NCBI RefSeq assembly: GCF_002754475.1
Contig: NZ_PEFL01000002.1
Coordinates: forward strand, 434,001 to 498,000
Direction: 5' to 3'
Length of the DNA stretch: 64,000 bases
From: Comamonas sp. 26
GTDB lineage: Bacteria > Pseudomonadota > Gammaproteobacteria > Burkholderiales > Burkholderiaceae_C
Made by a program: the position numbers and the translations under genes. How positions within the stretch are numbered: the first letter of the stretch is position 1; the number at the start of each line of letters is the position of its first letter. Under the pieces are notes generated by a model. That model saw only the letters and a list, made by a program, of their open reading frames with translations, was not told the DNA's origin and searched no databases. Positions 53,065 to 62,201 of the stretch are shown here, piece after piece.

Positions 53065-54378
53065 ATGCAATTCAAGCAACTAGCCATGGCTGCAGCCGTC
53101 GCTGCAACCGCCTTCTCGGCACAAGCCACCACCGATATTCAATGGTGGCACTCTATGACTGCCGTGAACAACGAATGGGTCAATGACCTGGCCAAGCAGT
53201 TCAATGAAAGCCAGAAGGACTACCGTATCGTCCCCACCTTCAAGGGTGTGTATGACGAATCCATGACAGCCGCCATTGCAGCATTCCGTTCGGGCAATGC
53301 ACCTGACATCCTGCAAGTGTTTGAAGTGGGCACCGCCACCATGATGGCTTCCAAGGGAGCAACCGTGCCCGTGGGCAAGGTGATGGCCGATGCCGGCGTG
53401 TCCTTTGACCCCAAGGCCTACATCCCTGCCGTGGCCGGTTACTACACCGCTCCTAACGGCCAGATGCTGAGCTTCCCCTTCAATAGCTCGACCACCATCT
53501 TCTATTACAACAAGGACGCCTTCAAGAAGGCCGGCCTGAACCCTGACGTGGCCCCCAAGACCTGGCCCGAAGTGTTTGACGCTGCCAAGAAGCTCAAGGC
53601 CAGCGGCCACAGCTGCCCCATGACACTGGCATGGCAGGGCTGGACTCAGCTGGAGTCCTTCTCCACATGGCACAACGTTGAGTTTGCGACCGAGCAAAAC
53701 GGTCTGAGCGCCAACGGCTACAAGGCCCGCATGAAGGTGAACTCACCTCTGCACGTCAAGCACATCGACAACCTGGCCGCCGCCGCCAAGGCTGGCGAGT
53801 TTGTCTACAAGGGCCGCGCTTCCACCGCTCAGGCGTCGTTCACCGCAGGTGAATGCGCCATGATCCAGACTTCGTCCGGTTTCTACGGCGATGTGGCCAA
53901 GAACGCCAAGTTCAACTACGCACTGGCTCCACTGCCTTACTACGCCGATGTGAAGGGCGCGCCCCAGAACACCGTGATCGGTGGCGCATCGCTGTGGGTG
54001 ATGGCTGGCAAGTCGGCTGAGCGCTACAAAGGCGTGGCCAAGTTCTTCGAATTCCTGTCGCAGACCAAGGTTCAGGCCGCTTCGCACCAGCGTACCGGCT
54101 ACCTGCCTGTGACGATGGCTGCCTACGAGCTGACCGACAAGTCCGGCTTCTACGCCAAGCACCCCGGTACTGATACTGCGGTGACGCAGATGATCCGCAA
54201 GGTCACTAACAACTCGCGCGGTATCCGCCTGGGTAACTATGTGCAGATCCGCACCATCGAGGACGAAGAACTCGAACAAGTGTGGGCTGGCAAGAAGACT
54301 GGCCAGCAAGCGCTGGACTCTATCGTGAGCCGCGGCAATGAGCTGCTGGCACGTTTCGAAAAGTCGTACAAGAAGTAA
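53065..54378 (+). CDS. ugpB: sn-Glycerol-3-phosphate-binding protein UgpB
   Basis: Periplasmic binding protein for glycerol-3-phosphate and glycerophosphodiesters, 437 aa. Signal peptide MQFKQLAMAAAVAATAFSAQA. The mature protein starts TTDIQWWHSMTAVNNEWVNDLA, with GVYDESMTAAIAAFRSGNAPDILQVFEVGTATMM typical of UgpB, and later SNSGFYGD/SFTAGECAMIQTSSGFYGD. A GAGGAG ribosome site precedes ATG at 53065. It opens the ugpBAEC operon. Confidence 0.95.
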   Translation: MQFKQLAMAAAVAATAFSAQATTDIQWWHSMTAVNNEWVNDLAKQFNESQKDYRIVPTFKGVYDESMTAAIAAFRSGNAPDILQVFEVGTATMMASKGATVPVGKVMADAGVSFDPKAYIPAVAGYYTAPNGQMLSFPFNSSTTIFYYNKDAFKKAGLNPDVAPKTWPEVFDAAKKLKASGHSCPMTLAWQGWTQLESFSTWHNVEFATEQNGLSANGYKARMKVNSPLHVKHIDNLAAAAKAGEFVYKGRASTAQASFTAGECAMIQTSSGFYGDVAKNAKFNYALAPLPYYADVKGAPQNTVIGGASLWVMAGKSAERYKGVAKFFEFLSQTKVQAASHQRTGYLPVTMAAYELTDKSGFYAKHPGTDTAVTQMIRKVTNNSRGIRLGNYVQIRTIEDEELEQVWAGKKTGQQALDSIVSRGNELLARFEKSYKK

Positions 54379-54384
54379 ACCCTC

Positions 54385-54437
54385 CAGCACCCGCAAGGGT
54401 GCTGACAGGCCTGCTGTGCCTTCAAACAAGGCACAGC
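54385..54437 (+). terminator. Two intercistronic hairpins between ugpB and ugpA
   Basis: CAGCACCC-gcaa-GGGTGCTG (54385-54404) and GCTGTGCCTT-caaac-AAGGCACAGC (54413-54437). Neither is followed by a long T-run, so partial termination and protection of the ugpB 3' end are more likely than full stop. This is the usual way binding-protein genes get higher expression than permeases. Confidence 0.65.
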
Positions 54438-54498
54438 ACCCTTAAATGCCCCGTTGACTGAACCCAGGCTCCGGCGGTTTTTTTATTTGTGACTCCTC

Positions 54499-55380
54499 AT
54501 GGAAAAACGCGTACTTTTCCGATCCAGATGGCTTCCCTGGGCGCTGATTGCGCCACAGCTACTCATCATCGGTATCTTCTTTTTCTGGCCCGCTGGTCAG
54601 GCTGTGCTTCAGTCATTCCAGATGGAAGACGCGTTCGGCATGAGCACCGAATGGGTTGGTCTGGACAACTTCCGTCAGTTGTTCAGTGACCCCACCTACC
54701 TGAACTCCTTCAAGCGCACCGCCCTGTTCTCCGTACTGGTGGCTGGTGTAGGCATTGCAGCATCTTTGGGTTTGGCCATTTTTGCCGACCGCATCGTGCG
54801 CTTTGCCATGCTCTACAAAACCCTGCTGATCGTGCCTTACGCTGTGGCCCCCGTGATTGCGGGCGTGCTGTGGGTTTTCATGTTCTCGCCTTCGATTGGC
54901 GTGATCACGCATTACCTAGGCAAGCTGGGCTACGAGTGGAACCACCTGATGAACGAGAACCAGGCCATGGCCCTGATCGTCATCACCTCGGTGTGGAAGC
55001 AAATTTCTTATAACTTCCTGTTCTTCCTTGCGGGCCTGCAATCCATCCCCAAGGCACTGATCGAAGCCGCTTCGATTGATGGTGCCGGCCCATGGCGCCG
55101 TTTCTGGAACATCCAGCTGCCCCTGCTGTCGCCCACCACCTTCTTCCTGCTGGTGATCAACATCGTCTACGCCTTCTTTGACACCTTCGGCATCATCGAC
55201 GCAGCCACCCAAGGCGGCCCCGGCCAGTCGACATCGATTCTGGTCTACAAGGTTTATCAGGACGGCTTCAAGGCGCTTGACCTGGGCGGCTCGGCTGCAC
55301 AGTCCGTGATCCTGATGCTGATCGTTGTCGTGCTGACCGTGATCCAGTTCCGCTATGTTGAAAAGAAAGTGCAGTACTGA
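54499..55380 (+). CDS. ugpA: Glycerol-3-phosphate ABC transporter permease UgpA
   Basis: 293 aa with six membrane helices (first: [23 protein letters not shown]). The EAA loop is [35 protein letters not shown]. The [26 protein letters not shown] part matches UgpA. It is two bases from ugpE. Confidence 0.95.
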   Translation: MEKRVLFRSRWLPWALIAPQLLIIGIFFFWPAGQAVLQSFQMEDAFGMSTEWVGLDNFRQLFSDPTYLNSFKRTALFSVLVAGVGIAASLGLAIFADRIVRFAMLYKTLLIVPYAVAPVIAGVLWVFMFSPSIGVITHYLGKLGYEWNHLMNENQAMALIVITSVWKQISYNFLFFLAGLQSIPKALIEAASIDGAGPWRRFWNIQLPLLSPTTFFLLVINIVYAFFDTFGIIDAATQGGPGQSTSILVYKVYQDGFKALDLGGSAAQSVILMLIVVVLTVIQFRYVEKKVQY

Positions 55381-55382
55381 TC

Positions 55383-56231
55383 ATGGTTGATCGCAATCCC
55401 TGGCTCACCTTCATCTCCCATGCCGTACTGGTCCTCGGCGTGGCCATTGTTGCCTTCCCGCTGTATCTGGCCTTTATCGCCTCGACGCACACGGCCGATG
55501 CCATCGTGCAGTCCCCCATGCCGCTGCTGCCCGGCGCCCATATGTGGGAAAACTACAAGGAAGCCCTGCTCGGCTCCGGCAAGCTGGGCTCCAACACCAA
55601 CGTCGTGCAAATGATGTGGGTCAGCTTCTGCGTGGCCATGATCATCACCGTGGGCAAGATCGCCATTTCGCTGCTGTCCGCCTTTGCCATCGTCTACTTC
55701 CGCTTCCCCTTCAAGATGCTGTGTTTCTGGGCCATCTTCTTGACGCTGATGCTGCCCGTAGAAGTGCGCATTCTGCCCACCTACAAGGTCGTGGCTGAAC
55801 TGGGCATGCTCAACAGCTACGCGGGCCTGACGCTGCCGCTGATCGCCTCGGCCACCGCCACCTTCCTCTTCCGCCAGTTCTTCCTGAGCGTGCCGGACGA
55901 GCTGGTCGAAGCGGCCCGCATTGATGGTGCCAGCGCCATGCGCTTTTTCAAGGACATTCTGGTGCCCTTGTCCAAGACCTCCATCGCAGCCCTGTTCGTG
56001 ATTCAGTTCATCTACGGCTGGAACCAGTACCTGTGGCCTCTGCTCATGACCACCTCGGAAGACATGTACCCCGTGGTTATCGGTATCAAGCGCATGCTGG
56101 CCGGTGGCGAAGCCTCTGTGGACTGGAACATTGTGATGGCGACTGCCATTCTGGCCATGCTGCCCCCTACGGCCGTGGTGATGCTGATGCAAAAGTGGTT
56201 TGTCAAAGGCCTGGTGGATACCGAGAAGTAA
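55383..56231 (+). CDS. ugpE: Glycerol-3-phosphate ABC transporter permease UgpE
   Basis: 282 aa with six helices (N-terminal [22 protein letters not shown]). EAA loop: [57 protein letters not shown] is the conserved C-terminal half. It pairs with UgpA in the membrane. Confidence 0.95.
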   Translation: MVDRNPWLTFISHAVLVLGVAIVAFPLYLAFIASTHTADAIVQSPMPLLPGAHMWENYKEALLGSGKLGSNTNVVQMMWVSFCVAMIITVGKIAISLLSAFAIVYFRFPFKMLCFWAIFLTLMLPVEVRILPTYKVVAELGMLNSYAGLTLPLIASATATFLFRQFFLSVPDELVEAARIDGASAMRFFKDILVPLSKTSIAALFVIQFIYGWNQYLWPLLMTTSEDMYPVVIGIKRMLAGGEASVDWNIVMATAILAMLPPTAVVMLMQKWFVKGLVDTEK

Positions 56232-56296
56232 TCCTCTCCACCACTGCCCCAACCACCTTCTTTTGACCCATTGAACGAATACCTGGAATACCTCTC

Positions 56297-57304
56297 ATGG
56301 CATCCATCTCTCTGAAGAACATCGTCAAGCGCTACGGCACCGGCAAGGCCGCCGTGCCCGTCATTCACGGCGTGAGCGCCGAAATCAAGGACGGCGAATT
56401 CGTCGTGCTGGTCGGCCCCTCGGGCTGCGGCAAGTCCACCCTGCTGCGCATGATTGCCGGCCTGGAAGAAATCACCGGCGGCGACCTGATGATTGGCGAC
56501 AAGGTCGTCAACGACCTGGAACCCGCCAAGCGCGACATCGCCATGGTGTTCCAGAACTACGCGCTCTACCCTCACATGAGCAACTACGAGAACATGGCCT
56601 ATGGCCTGAAGATCGCCAAGGTGCCTGAGGACGAAATCAAGCGCCGCGTGGACAAAGCCGCCAAGATTCTGGAACTGACCAACCTGCTTGACCGCAAGCC
56701 CCGCCAGCTCTCCGGCGGCCAGCGCCAGCGCGTGGCCATGGGCCGCGCCATTGTGCGCCAGCCCAAGGTCTTCCTGTTTGACGAGCCCCTGTCCAATCTG
56801 GATGCCAAACTGCGCGGTCAGACCCGCCTGGAAATCCAGAAGCTGCACGCCGAGCTGGGCATCACCAGCCTGTTCGTGACCCACGACCAGGTCGAAGCCA
56901 TGACGCTGGCCCAGCGCATGATCGTCATGAACGGCGGCTATGTGGAGCAGTTCGGCACCCCCGAAGAGGTCTACCACACCCCCGCCTCAGTGTTTGTGGC
57001 AGGCTTCATCGGCTCGCCCCCCATGAACCTGCTGAAGAACGCGCCCAACGGCAAGCCCGGCATGATTCTGGGCATTCGCCCCGAACACATCGACCTGGTG
57101 GAAACGGGTGGCGTGGAATTCAAGGTGCAAACCGTTGAACTGCTGGGCGCTGAACGTCTGCTGTACGGCCAAGTCAATGGTGAAGACGTCACCGTGCGCA
57201 TTGAAGAAGGCAAGCCCTTCCCCAAGCCAGGCGAAACCACCCAGATTGCAGCGCGCGATGACCGCCTGCACTGGTTCAACGCAGAAACCGGCAAACGCGC
57301 ATAA
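56297..57304 (+). CDS. ugpC: Glycerol-3-phosphate ABC transporter ATPase UgpC
   Basis: 335 aa. Walker A GPSGCGKS (about 38-45), signature [16 protein letters not shown], Walker [14 protein letters not shown], switch [14 protein letters not shown]. The C-terminal TOBE/MalK-like regulatory domain ([14 protein letters not shown]) is present. It energises UgpAE. Confidence 0.95.
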   Translation: MASISLKNIVKRYGTGKAAVPVIHGVSAEIKDGEFVVLVGPSGCGKSTLLRMIAGLEEITGGDLMIGDKVVNDLEPAKRDIAMVFQNYALYPHMSNYENMAYGLKIAKVPEDEIKRRVDKAAKILELTNLLDRKPRQLSGGQRQRVAMGRAIVRQPKVFLFDEPLSNLDAKLRGQTRLEIQKLHAELGITSLFVTHDQVEAMTLAQRMIVMNGGYVEQFGTPEEVYHTPASVFVAGFIGSPPMNLLKNAPNGKPGMILGIRPEHIDLVETGGVEFKVQTVELLGAERLLYGQVNGEDVTVRIEEGKPFPKPGETTQIAARDDRLHWFNAETGKRA

Positions 57305-57312
57305 CCCCCTTC

Positions 57313-57344
57313 AAGGGCCGACGTCTCAGGCGATCGGCCCTTTT
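57313..57344 (+). terminator. Terminator after ugpC
   Basis: AAGGGCCGA ... TCGGCCCTTTT: eight or nine GC-rich pairs around a 12-base loop with a short T tail, within 12 bp of the ugpC stop. The next gene starts 27 bp later, so it may be leaky and let ugpQ be co-expressed. Confidence 0.6.
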
Positions 57345-57370
57345 GCTTGCAGCACAGTACATTGAGGCAC

Positions 57371-57718
57371 ATGCCTTCATTGATTCACTCCACGGCTCCG
57401 GTCCTTCCCTCTCTGAATCTTGCAGAGAGCGAAGCGTTTTACGCCCAGCGACTGGGCTTTGCCGTGCTGCTGCGCATGGACGAGTACCTGATCGTGGCAC
57501 GCGAGGGGTGCGAGCTGCACTTCTGGCCCTGCAACAACCCGGAGCTGCCACGCAACAGCTCCTGCTATATACGCGCAGACACCCGCGCACTGCATACCGA
57601 ATTCACCCAGAACGGCTTGCCCCTGAACCCACCCCAAGCACGTGAGTGGGGCATGCGCGAGCTGTATGTGATTGACCCACACGGCAACCTGCTGAAATTT
57701 GGAGAACCTGTCGAATGA
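57371..57718 (+). CDS. Glyoxalase/bleomycin-resistance-like (VOC) protein
   Basis: 115 aa from ATG at 57371 (GAGG ribosome site). VOC fold pattern: PVLPSLNLAESEAFYAQRLGFAVLLRMDEYLIVAREGCELHFWPC and the C-terminal LYVIDPHGNLLKFGEPVE with the metal Glu. A single domain, so it would act as a dimer. Substrate is unknown. The stop overlaps ugpQ by four bases. Confidence 0.85.
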   Translation: MPSLIHSTAPVLPSLNLAESEAFYAQRLGFAVLLRMDEYLIVAREGCELHFWPCNNPELPRNSSCYIRADTRALHTEFTQNGLPLNPPQAREWGMRELYVIDPHGNLLKFGEPVE

Positions 57719-58488
57719 CCTCCCTGGCAAATTGGCCCTATCCTCGATGGGTCGCCCACCGTGGAGCCGGCAAGCTGGCACCGGAAAACACCATGAGCGC
57801 CTTTCGCCTGGGCGCTCAGCACGGCTATCGCTTCTTTGAATGCGATGCCAAGCTCAGCCAAGATGGCGTGCTGTTCTTGATGCATGACGCTACGCTGGAG
57901 CGCACCACCAACGGCCATGGTATTGGCAGCCAACTCAGCATGGGTAAAATCGCCCAGCTCGACGCCGGCAGCTGGCATTCGCGCGCCTATGCGGGCGAGA
58001 ACCTGCCCACACTGGAAGCCCTGGCCCGCTGGTGCCTGGCCAACCAGTTGCACCTGAATGTGGAGATCAAGCCCACGCCCGGCCAGGAGCTGGAAACCGG
58101 CCGCGCCTGCGGTGAGCTGATGAACCGCATCTGGCCCCAGGATGTGGTGCAGCCCCTGTTCACTTCGTTCAAAACAGAATCGCTCAAAGGCGCACGGGAA
58201 GTGGCGCCGCATATCCCTCGCGGCCTGCTGGTGGACAAGTTTGCCGACGGTACGGGCGATGCCGATCTGCAGATTGCCAAAGACTTGGACTGCAGCGCCC
58301 TGGTGCTGAACCACGCGCTGTGGAACCCTGCACTTGTCGCCAAAGTGCATGGCGCAGGCCTGCGCTGCAGCAGCTACACCGTGAACGACGAATGGGCCGC
58401 TCAGCGCCTGATCGACCTGGGCACGGACGGCATCATCACCGACCGCGTGGACTTGTTCAGCCCCGCCCAGACCGGCGCACACATCTAA
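57715..58488 (+). CDS. ugpQ: Glycerophosphodiester phosphodiesterase
   Basis: Cytoplasmic GDPD of 257 aa that cuts glycerophosphodiesters to glycerol-3-phosphate. Motifs: HRGAGKLAPENTMSAFRLGAQ, FFECDAKLSQDGVLFLMHDATLERTTNG, LNVEIKPTPG. No signal peptide, as for UgpQ. Its place after ugpC makes the operon complete: uptake, then hydrolysis. Confidence 0.95.
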   Translation: MTSLANWPYPRWVAHRGAGKLAPENTMSAFRLGAQHGYRFFECDAKLSQDGVLFLMHDATLERTTNGHGIGSQLSMGKIAQLDAGSWHSRAYAGENLPTLEALARWCLANQLHLNVEIKPTPGQELETGRACGELMNRIWPQDVVQPLFTSFKTESLKGAREVAPHIPRGLLVDKFADGTGDADLQIAKDLDCSALVLNHALWNPALVAKVHGAGLRCSSYTVNDEWAAQRLIDLGTDGIITDRVDLFSPAQTGAHI

Positions 58489-58492
58489 ATTC

Positions 58493-58504
58493 ATAGCTGC
58501 TAGC
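58493..58504. repeat. Dispersed GCGYWAGCAGCTAT-like motif, copy 5
   Basis: ATAGCTGCTAGC directly after the ugpQ stop, preceded by AAATTC as at 22018 (in reverse). The following 60 bp contain a smaller inverted pair (TTAATGG/CCATTAA) of unknown role. Confidence 0.45.
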
Positions 58505-58588
58505 ATCTGAAATTAATGGATTTCAAGCCATTAATAAGCTGAAACTCATTGAAATCAAGCGCAAGAAGCTTCTGTACTGATAGCAAAC

Positions 58589-58624
58589 AAAAAGCCCGGC
58601 CACTGCAAAGTAACCGGGCTTTTT
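58589..58624. terminator. Bidirectional terminator between ugpQ and the TctC gene
   Basis: AAAAAGCCCGG ... CCGGGCTTTTT: six to seven GC pairs with A5 and T5 flanks and a 14-base loop, between two convergent genes. Confidence 0.85.
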
Positions 58625-58731
58625 GCATTCAAGACATCACGACCTTAAGTCACAACCTCTAAAACTGGTGCCACCCCGACAGATAGACGCTCTGCAAGAG
58701 CCGCCTCACAGGGAAGGCGCGCCACAGGAGC

Positions 58732-59715
58732 TCAATCCAGCTTCGTTCCGGAAGCCTTCACCGCAGCCGCCCAGCGAGGTGTTTCGCTGGCCAGGAACTT
58801 CGCAAAAGCTTCAGAGCCCATAAAGGCCGGATCAGCTCCCTGCTCGGCCATGCGGCTCTTCACTTCGGGCAAGCTCATTACCTGCTGAAAAGCATTGCTC
58901 AACTTGGCCGTCACTTCCTTGGGCAGCCCGGCAGGTGCCAGGAAGCCGTAGAAACCTACCACTTCAAAACCTTTGAGGCCGGACTCAATAGCGGTCGGCA
59001 CTTCAGGCAGCGCAGGGTTGCGCTCCTTGCTGGTGACCGCCAGTGCGCGGACCTTGCCTTGCTTGTGATACGCGGCGGCCTGAGGAATGCTCTCTGCCAT
59101 GAACTGCACCTGACCACCAATCAGGTCGGTAAACGCTGGGGCACTGCCCTTGTAGGGGATGTGCACCAGATCCGCTCCGGTCGCGTTCTTGTACATCTCA
59201 GGCACCAGATGGCTGATACCGCCGTTACCCGCCGAGCCGAAGTTGATGCGGCCGGGGTTGGCCTTGGCGTAGGTCGTGAACTCGCCCAGCGTCTTGGCAG
59301 GCACCTTGTTATTCACCAGCAGCGCCAGCGGCTGCATGGCGGTACGGGCGATGGGCGTGAAGTCTTTGAGCGTGTTGTAGGGCAGCTTGCTGTAGAGCGC
59401 AGGATTAATCACCATCACACCGGTATTGGCCAGCATCAGCGTGTAGCCGTCCGCAGGGGAACGCATGACATCCTGCGCGCCCACAGAACCACCTGCGCCG
59501 GGCTTGTAGTCCACCACCAATGGCTGGCCCAGCACGCTTTGCAGCTTGTCCGTCAGCAGTCTGGCATGCTGATCCAGCGGGCCACCTGCGGGGAAGCCCA
59601 GCACGATGCGAATGGGCTTGGTGGGGAAGGCATCGTTGGCCTGCACACCCACAGACATCAGCAAACCGGCACCAGCCATCAGGCCAGCCAGAGCGGTACG
59701 GACGGATTTATTCAT
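58732..59715 (-). CDS. Tripartite tricarboxylate transporter binding protein (TctC/Bug family)
   Basis: 327 aa with signal peptide LAGLMAGAGLLMSVGVQA. Bug family patterns: FPTKPIRIVLGFPAGGPLDQHARLL, YKPGAGGSVGAQDVMRSPADGYTLMLAN and YKGSAPAFTDLIGGQVQFMAES. Such proteins are very numerous in Comamonadaceae and Alcaligenaceae and are often orphaned from TctAB permeases, as here. Ligand: probably a carboxylate. Confidence 0.92.
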   Translation of the reverse strand: MNKSVRTALAGLMAGAGLLMSVGVQANDAFPTKPIRIVLGFPAGGPLDQHARLLTDKLQSVLGQPLVVDYKPGAGGSVGAQDVMRSPADGYTLMLANTGVMVINPALYSKLPYNTLKDFTPIARTAMQPLALLVNNKVPAKTLGEFTTYAKANPGRINFGSAGNGGISHLVPEMYKNATGADLVHIPYKGSAPAFTDLIGGQVQFMAESIPQAAAYHKQGKVRALAVTSKERNPALPEVPTAIESGLKGFEVVGFYGFLAPAGLPKEVTAKLSNAFQQVMSLPEVKSRMAEQGADPAFMGSEAFAKFLASETPRWAAAVKASGTKLD

Positions 59716-59811
59716 TATTTGTCTTCCTTTGGTTTTTAAAACGACTTCTCCGGCGCGAACTGTAGCGGCATTTGGATGCGAAAGACACCCTCATTCCGAG
59801 CAGAAGATATG

Positions 59812-59840
59812 AAAAAACGCTTCTCGAAAGAAGCGTTTTT
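59812..59840 (-). terminator. Terminator after the Sel1-repeat gene
   Basis: AAAAACGCTTCT-cgaa-AGAAGCGTTTTT: twelve near-perfect pairs with A/T tails on both sides, between the Sel1 gene and the TctC gene. Confidence 0.85.
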
Positions 59841-59885
59841 GAAGCAAGACAGACTGGCTAAGCAGCCACTCTCAGAGTAGCCCAA

Positions 59886-61514
59886 TCAGCGCTTGGGCTG
59901 CCAGGCCAGCGCTTTGTTCTGCGCCTCAGCCACTTGGGCAATCGTCAGCTTGTTGGCCGACTCATCACGGCGCTTGGCAGCATCGCCACCCAGCTCCGTC
60001 GCGGCCAGGTTGTACCAGAAGTAGGCCTTGCCATAATCACGCGGCACGCCCTGACCCTGCGCATACACCATGCCCAGGTTGTACTGGGCGGCGGCATCGC
60101 CTTGCTCTGCGGCACGCTGGTACCACTGCACGGCCTTGCCGTAGTCGCGGGCCGTGCCCTGACCTTCCGCGTACATCACGCCCAGGCGGTTCTGCGCACC
60201 AGAATGGCCTTGCTCAGCCGCGGCGGTGTACCACTTCAAAGCCATGGCGGGGCTGGCTGCGCCGCCTTGGCCATCGGCATGCAGACGCGCCAGATTGAAC
60301 TGGGCCGATGCATCGCCCTTGTCGGCTGCGCGGCGGAACCACTGCATGGCGTTGGCATAGCTTTGCGGTACACCACGGCCTTCGGCGTACAGCGTACCCA
60401 CGTTGTTGATGGCTGCGGCATGGCCTTGCTCGGCAGCCTTCTGGTACCAGACCAGCGACGTGCCGTAGTTCTGGGGCGTACCCAGACCTTCTGCATACAC
60501 GGTACCCAGGTTGTACTGAGCGTCGGCATGGTTCTGGTCGGCAGCGCGCTGGAACCACTGGGCGGCATAGGCCGGACTTTGCTCCACACCCAGGCCATAG
60601 AGGTACAGACGGCCCAGATTGTTCTGGCCGTCGGCATTCCACTGCTCGGCACTCTTCTGGAACCAGGAGGCAGCCAGCTTGTAATCACGCTGCACGCCCA
60701 CGCCATCCATATACATACGACCCAGGCTGTTTTGCGCACGGGCATCGCCTTGCTCGGCAGCACGTTGCAGCCACTGAGCGGCCTGCACCGGGTCCAGCTT
60801 CACGCCCACCCCATCAGACAGCATGGAACCCAGCTGGTTCTGCGCCTCAGCATGGCCTTGATCGGCCGCCTTTTTGAACCATTCGGCAGCCGTCATGTAA
60901 TTCACGGCCACGCCATTGCCCTTGAGGAAGCGCTGACCCAGTTCAAACTGAGCTGTCACATGCCCTTGAGCGGCAGACTTTTCCAGCCACTGCGCCGCAG
61001 TGCTGAAGCTCTGCGGCACGCCCAGACCATCTTGATAGAGGTGCGACAGGTTGTACTGCGCGATCGCATTGCCCTGCTGGGCTGCGCGGCCGTACCACTG
61101 TGCGGCCTCGCGGTAATTTTGTGGCACGCCCTGGCCGTTGGCATACAGGGCACCCAGGCTGTTTTGCGCGCCAGCATGGTTTTGGGCAGCGGCCTTGCGG
61201 AACCATTGAGCCGCCGTGGCAGCATTCTGGGGCACGCCCTGACCGTGGACATACATCTCGCCCAGCTGGCTCTGCGCCTTGGCATCTCCGCGCTCGGCCG
61301 CTTGCAGCGGGCCGGCTGTGGACGAAACACGCGATCCCGCGATAGGCAGCGGGCCATATTGCAGGCGACTGAACTCAAACTGCGGGCCAGAGGTGGCGGC
61401 TCGGGAATCGCGCAGAAAATTCATGCGACCTTCCGCACCGGTTTGCGCTGATGCGCTCTGGGCAAAGACAGCCAGACTCGACATGACCAGCGCTGCGATG
61501 GGAGAGAACTTCAT
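59886..61514 (-). CDS. Exported Sel1-repeat (TPR-like) protein, twelve repeats
   Basis: 542 aa. Signal peptide FSPIAALVMSSLAVFAQSASA, a 45-residue linker, then twelve consecutive 36-residue Sel1 units with no insertions; typical unit core: GDARAQNSLGRMYMDGVG..., ending AAQWLQRAAEQ. A basic tail follows. Sel1 proteins are protein-interaction scaffolds in the periplasm or at the envelope. No catalytic domain. The repeats make the gene prone to recombination and misassembly. Confidence 0.9.
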   Translation of the reverse strand: MKFSPIAALVMSSLAVFAQSASAQTGAEGRMNFLRDSRAATSGPQFEFSRLQYGPLPIAGSRVSSTAGPLQAAERGDAKAQSQLGEMYVHGQGVPQNAATAAQWFRKAAAQNHAGAQNSLGALYANGQGVPQNYREAAQWYGRAAQQGNAIAQYNLSHLYQDGLGVPQSFSTAAQWLEKSAAQGHVTAQFELGQRFLKGNGVAVNYMTAAEWFKKAADQGHAEAQNQLGSMLSDGVGVKLDPVQAAQWLQRAAEQGDARAQNSLGRMYMDGVGVQRDYKLAASWFQKSAEQWNADGQNNLGRLYLYGLGVEQSPAYAAQWFQRAADQNHADAQYNLGTVYAEGLGTPQNYGTSLVWYQKAAEQGHAAAINNVGTLYAEGRGVPQSYANAMQWFRRAADKGDASAQFNLARLHADGQGGAASPAMALKWYTAAAEQGHSGAQNRLGVMYAEGQGTARDYGKAVQWYQRAAEQGDAAAQYNLGMVYAQGQGVPRDYGKAYFWYNLAATELGGDAAKRRDESANKLTIAQVAEAQNKALAWQPKR

Positions 61515-61853
61515 TCCGGTACGATTCCTAGATGCGTGTTGTTACATCAGATATACGATGACACTAACCAGCGAGCGTAACTGATTCTGATAGCAGCTTT
61601 GCTAAGGAATTCCTGAATCGCGGCATCCTCGCCACAGTTTTATGACATTTAAAGCGCTCATAAAAAAGCCCGGCGACAGCGGGTTTCGGGCAAATCATTG
61701 GATGTCAGCGCATGCTCACTCGTTACTTTTACAGGCTTGCTTCCCATCGAAATGTCTCAAAACACACGCTGGCGCAGATACAACACTCACCTTGAGTCAG
61801 ATCAAGCTTTCAAGCAAAACAGCCTCACCAAAAGCAGCGATTCGGCTCAAAAC
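61515..61853. other. 339-bp intergenic region upstream of the Sel1 gene
   Basis: No gene is seen. It contains a terminator-like hairpin at 61662-61691 for the small membrane protein gene and AT-rich sequence near the Sel1 start (61530-61600) where its promoter is likely. Confidence 0.4.
61662..61691 (-). terminator. Terminator after the small membrane protein gene
   Basis: On the minus strand GCCCG ... CGGGCTTTTTTA: a GC stem with 13-20-base loop and T6 tail, 160 bp after the stop at 61854. Confidence 0.5.
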
Positions 61854-62129
61854 TCAGCGCCACGCCCTTGAAAGAGCCCACTGACAGAAGGCACTTATAC
61901 CCACCAGTGCGGCATAGCTGAGCATCTTCCCATCGCGTGAAAACAGCCAGAGACCGGCCCATAAAACTGCAGAGCCGAATATAAAATTGATAGCTGCTTG
62001 CGTAATGAATGATTGAGCTCCAGCCTTGTTTAACTGAAAAATTCGGGCGAAGATCGCCAAACCCAGCGCCAGGAAAAAAGCGGGGGCGACGAAGTTGAGT
62101 AAATGATTTACGCTCGCAACAAAATCCAT
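61854..62129 (-). CDS. Small membrane protein, unrecognised
   Basis: 91 aa from ATG at 62129. About three membrane helices: LLNFVAPAFFLALGLAIFARIFQL, ITQAAINFIFGSAVLWAGLWLF and LSYAALVGISAFCQW. A short polar N-terminus and a basic C-terminus. No family recognised. Its codons for ITQAAIN contain the dispersed GCG(C)AAGCAGCTAT motif. It is divergent from hemA across a 72-bp gap. Confidence 0.7.
   Translation of the reverse strand: MDFVASVNHLLNFVAPAFFLALGLAIFARIFQLNKAGAQSFITQAAINFIFGSAVLWAGLWLFSRDGKMLSYAALVGISAFCQWALSRAWR
61990..62002. repeat. Dispersed GCGYWAGCAGCTAT-like motif inside a gene, copy 6
   Basis: ATAGCTGCTTGCG (reverse GCGAAGCAGCTAT-like: CGCAAGCAGCTAT), read in the small membrane protein as ITQAAIN. 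Other copies are intergenic, so a coding copy is unusual. Confidence 0.4.
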
Positions 62130-62201
62130 GACAGCAATCGTTTCCAAGGCTTTGGACGCAGGGGATGCCCGATCCGGTACTAAATTTTATAATCGCAAGT
62201 T

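Noticed and set aside
59934..61451. 505-codon plus-strand frame opposite the Sel1 gene
   Set aside because: Repeat-generated shadow; the sense frame has a signal peptide and twelve regular units.
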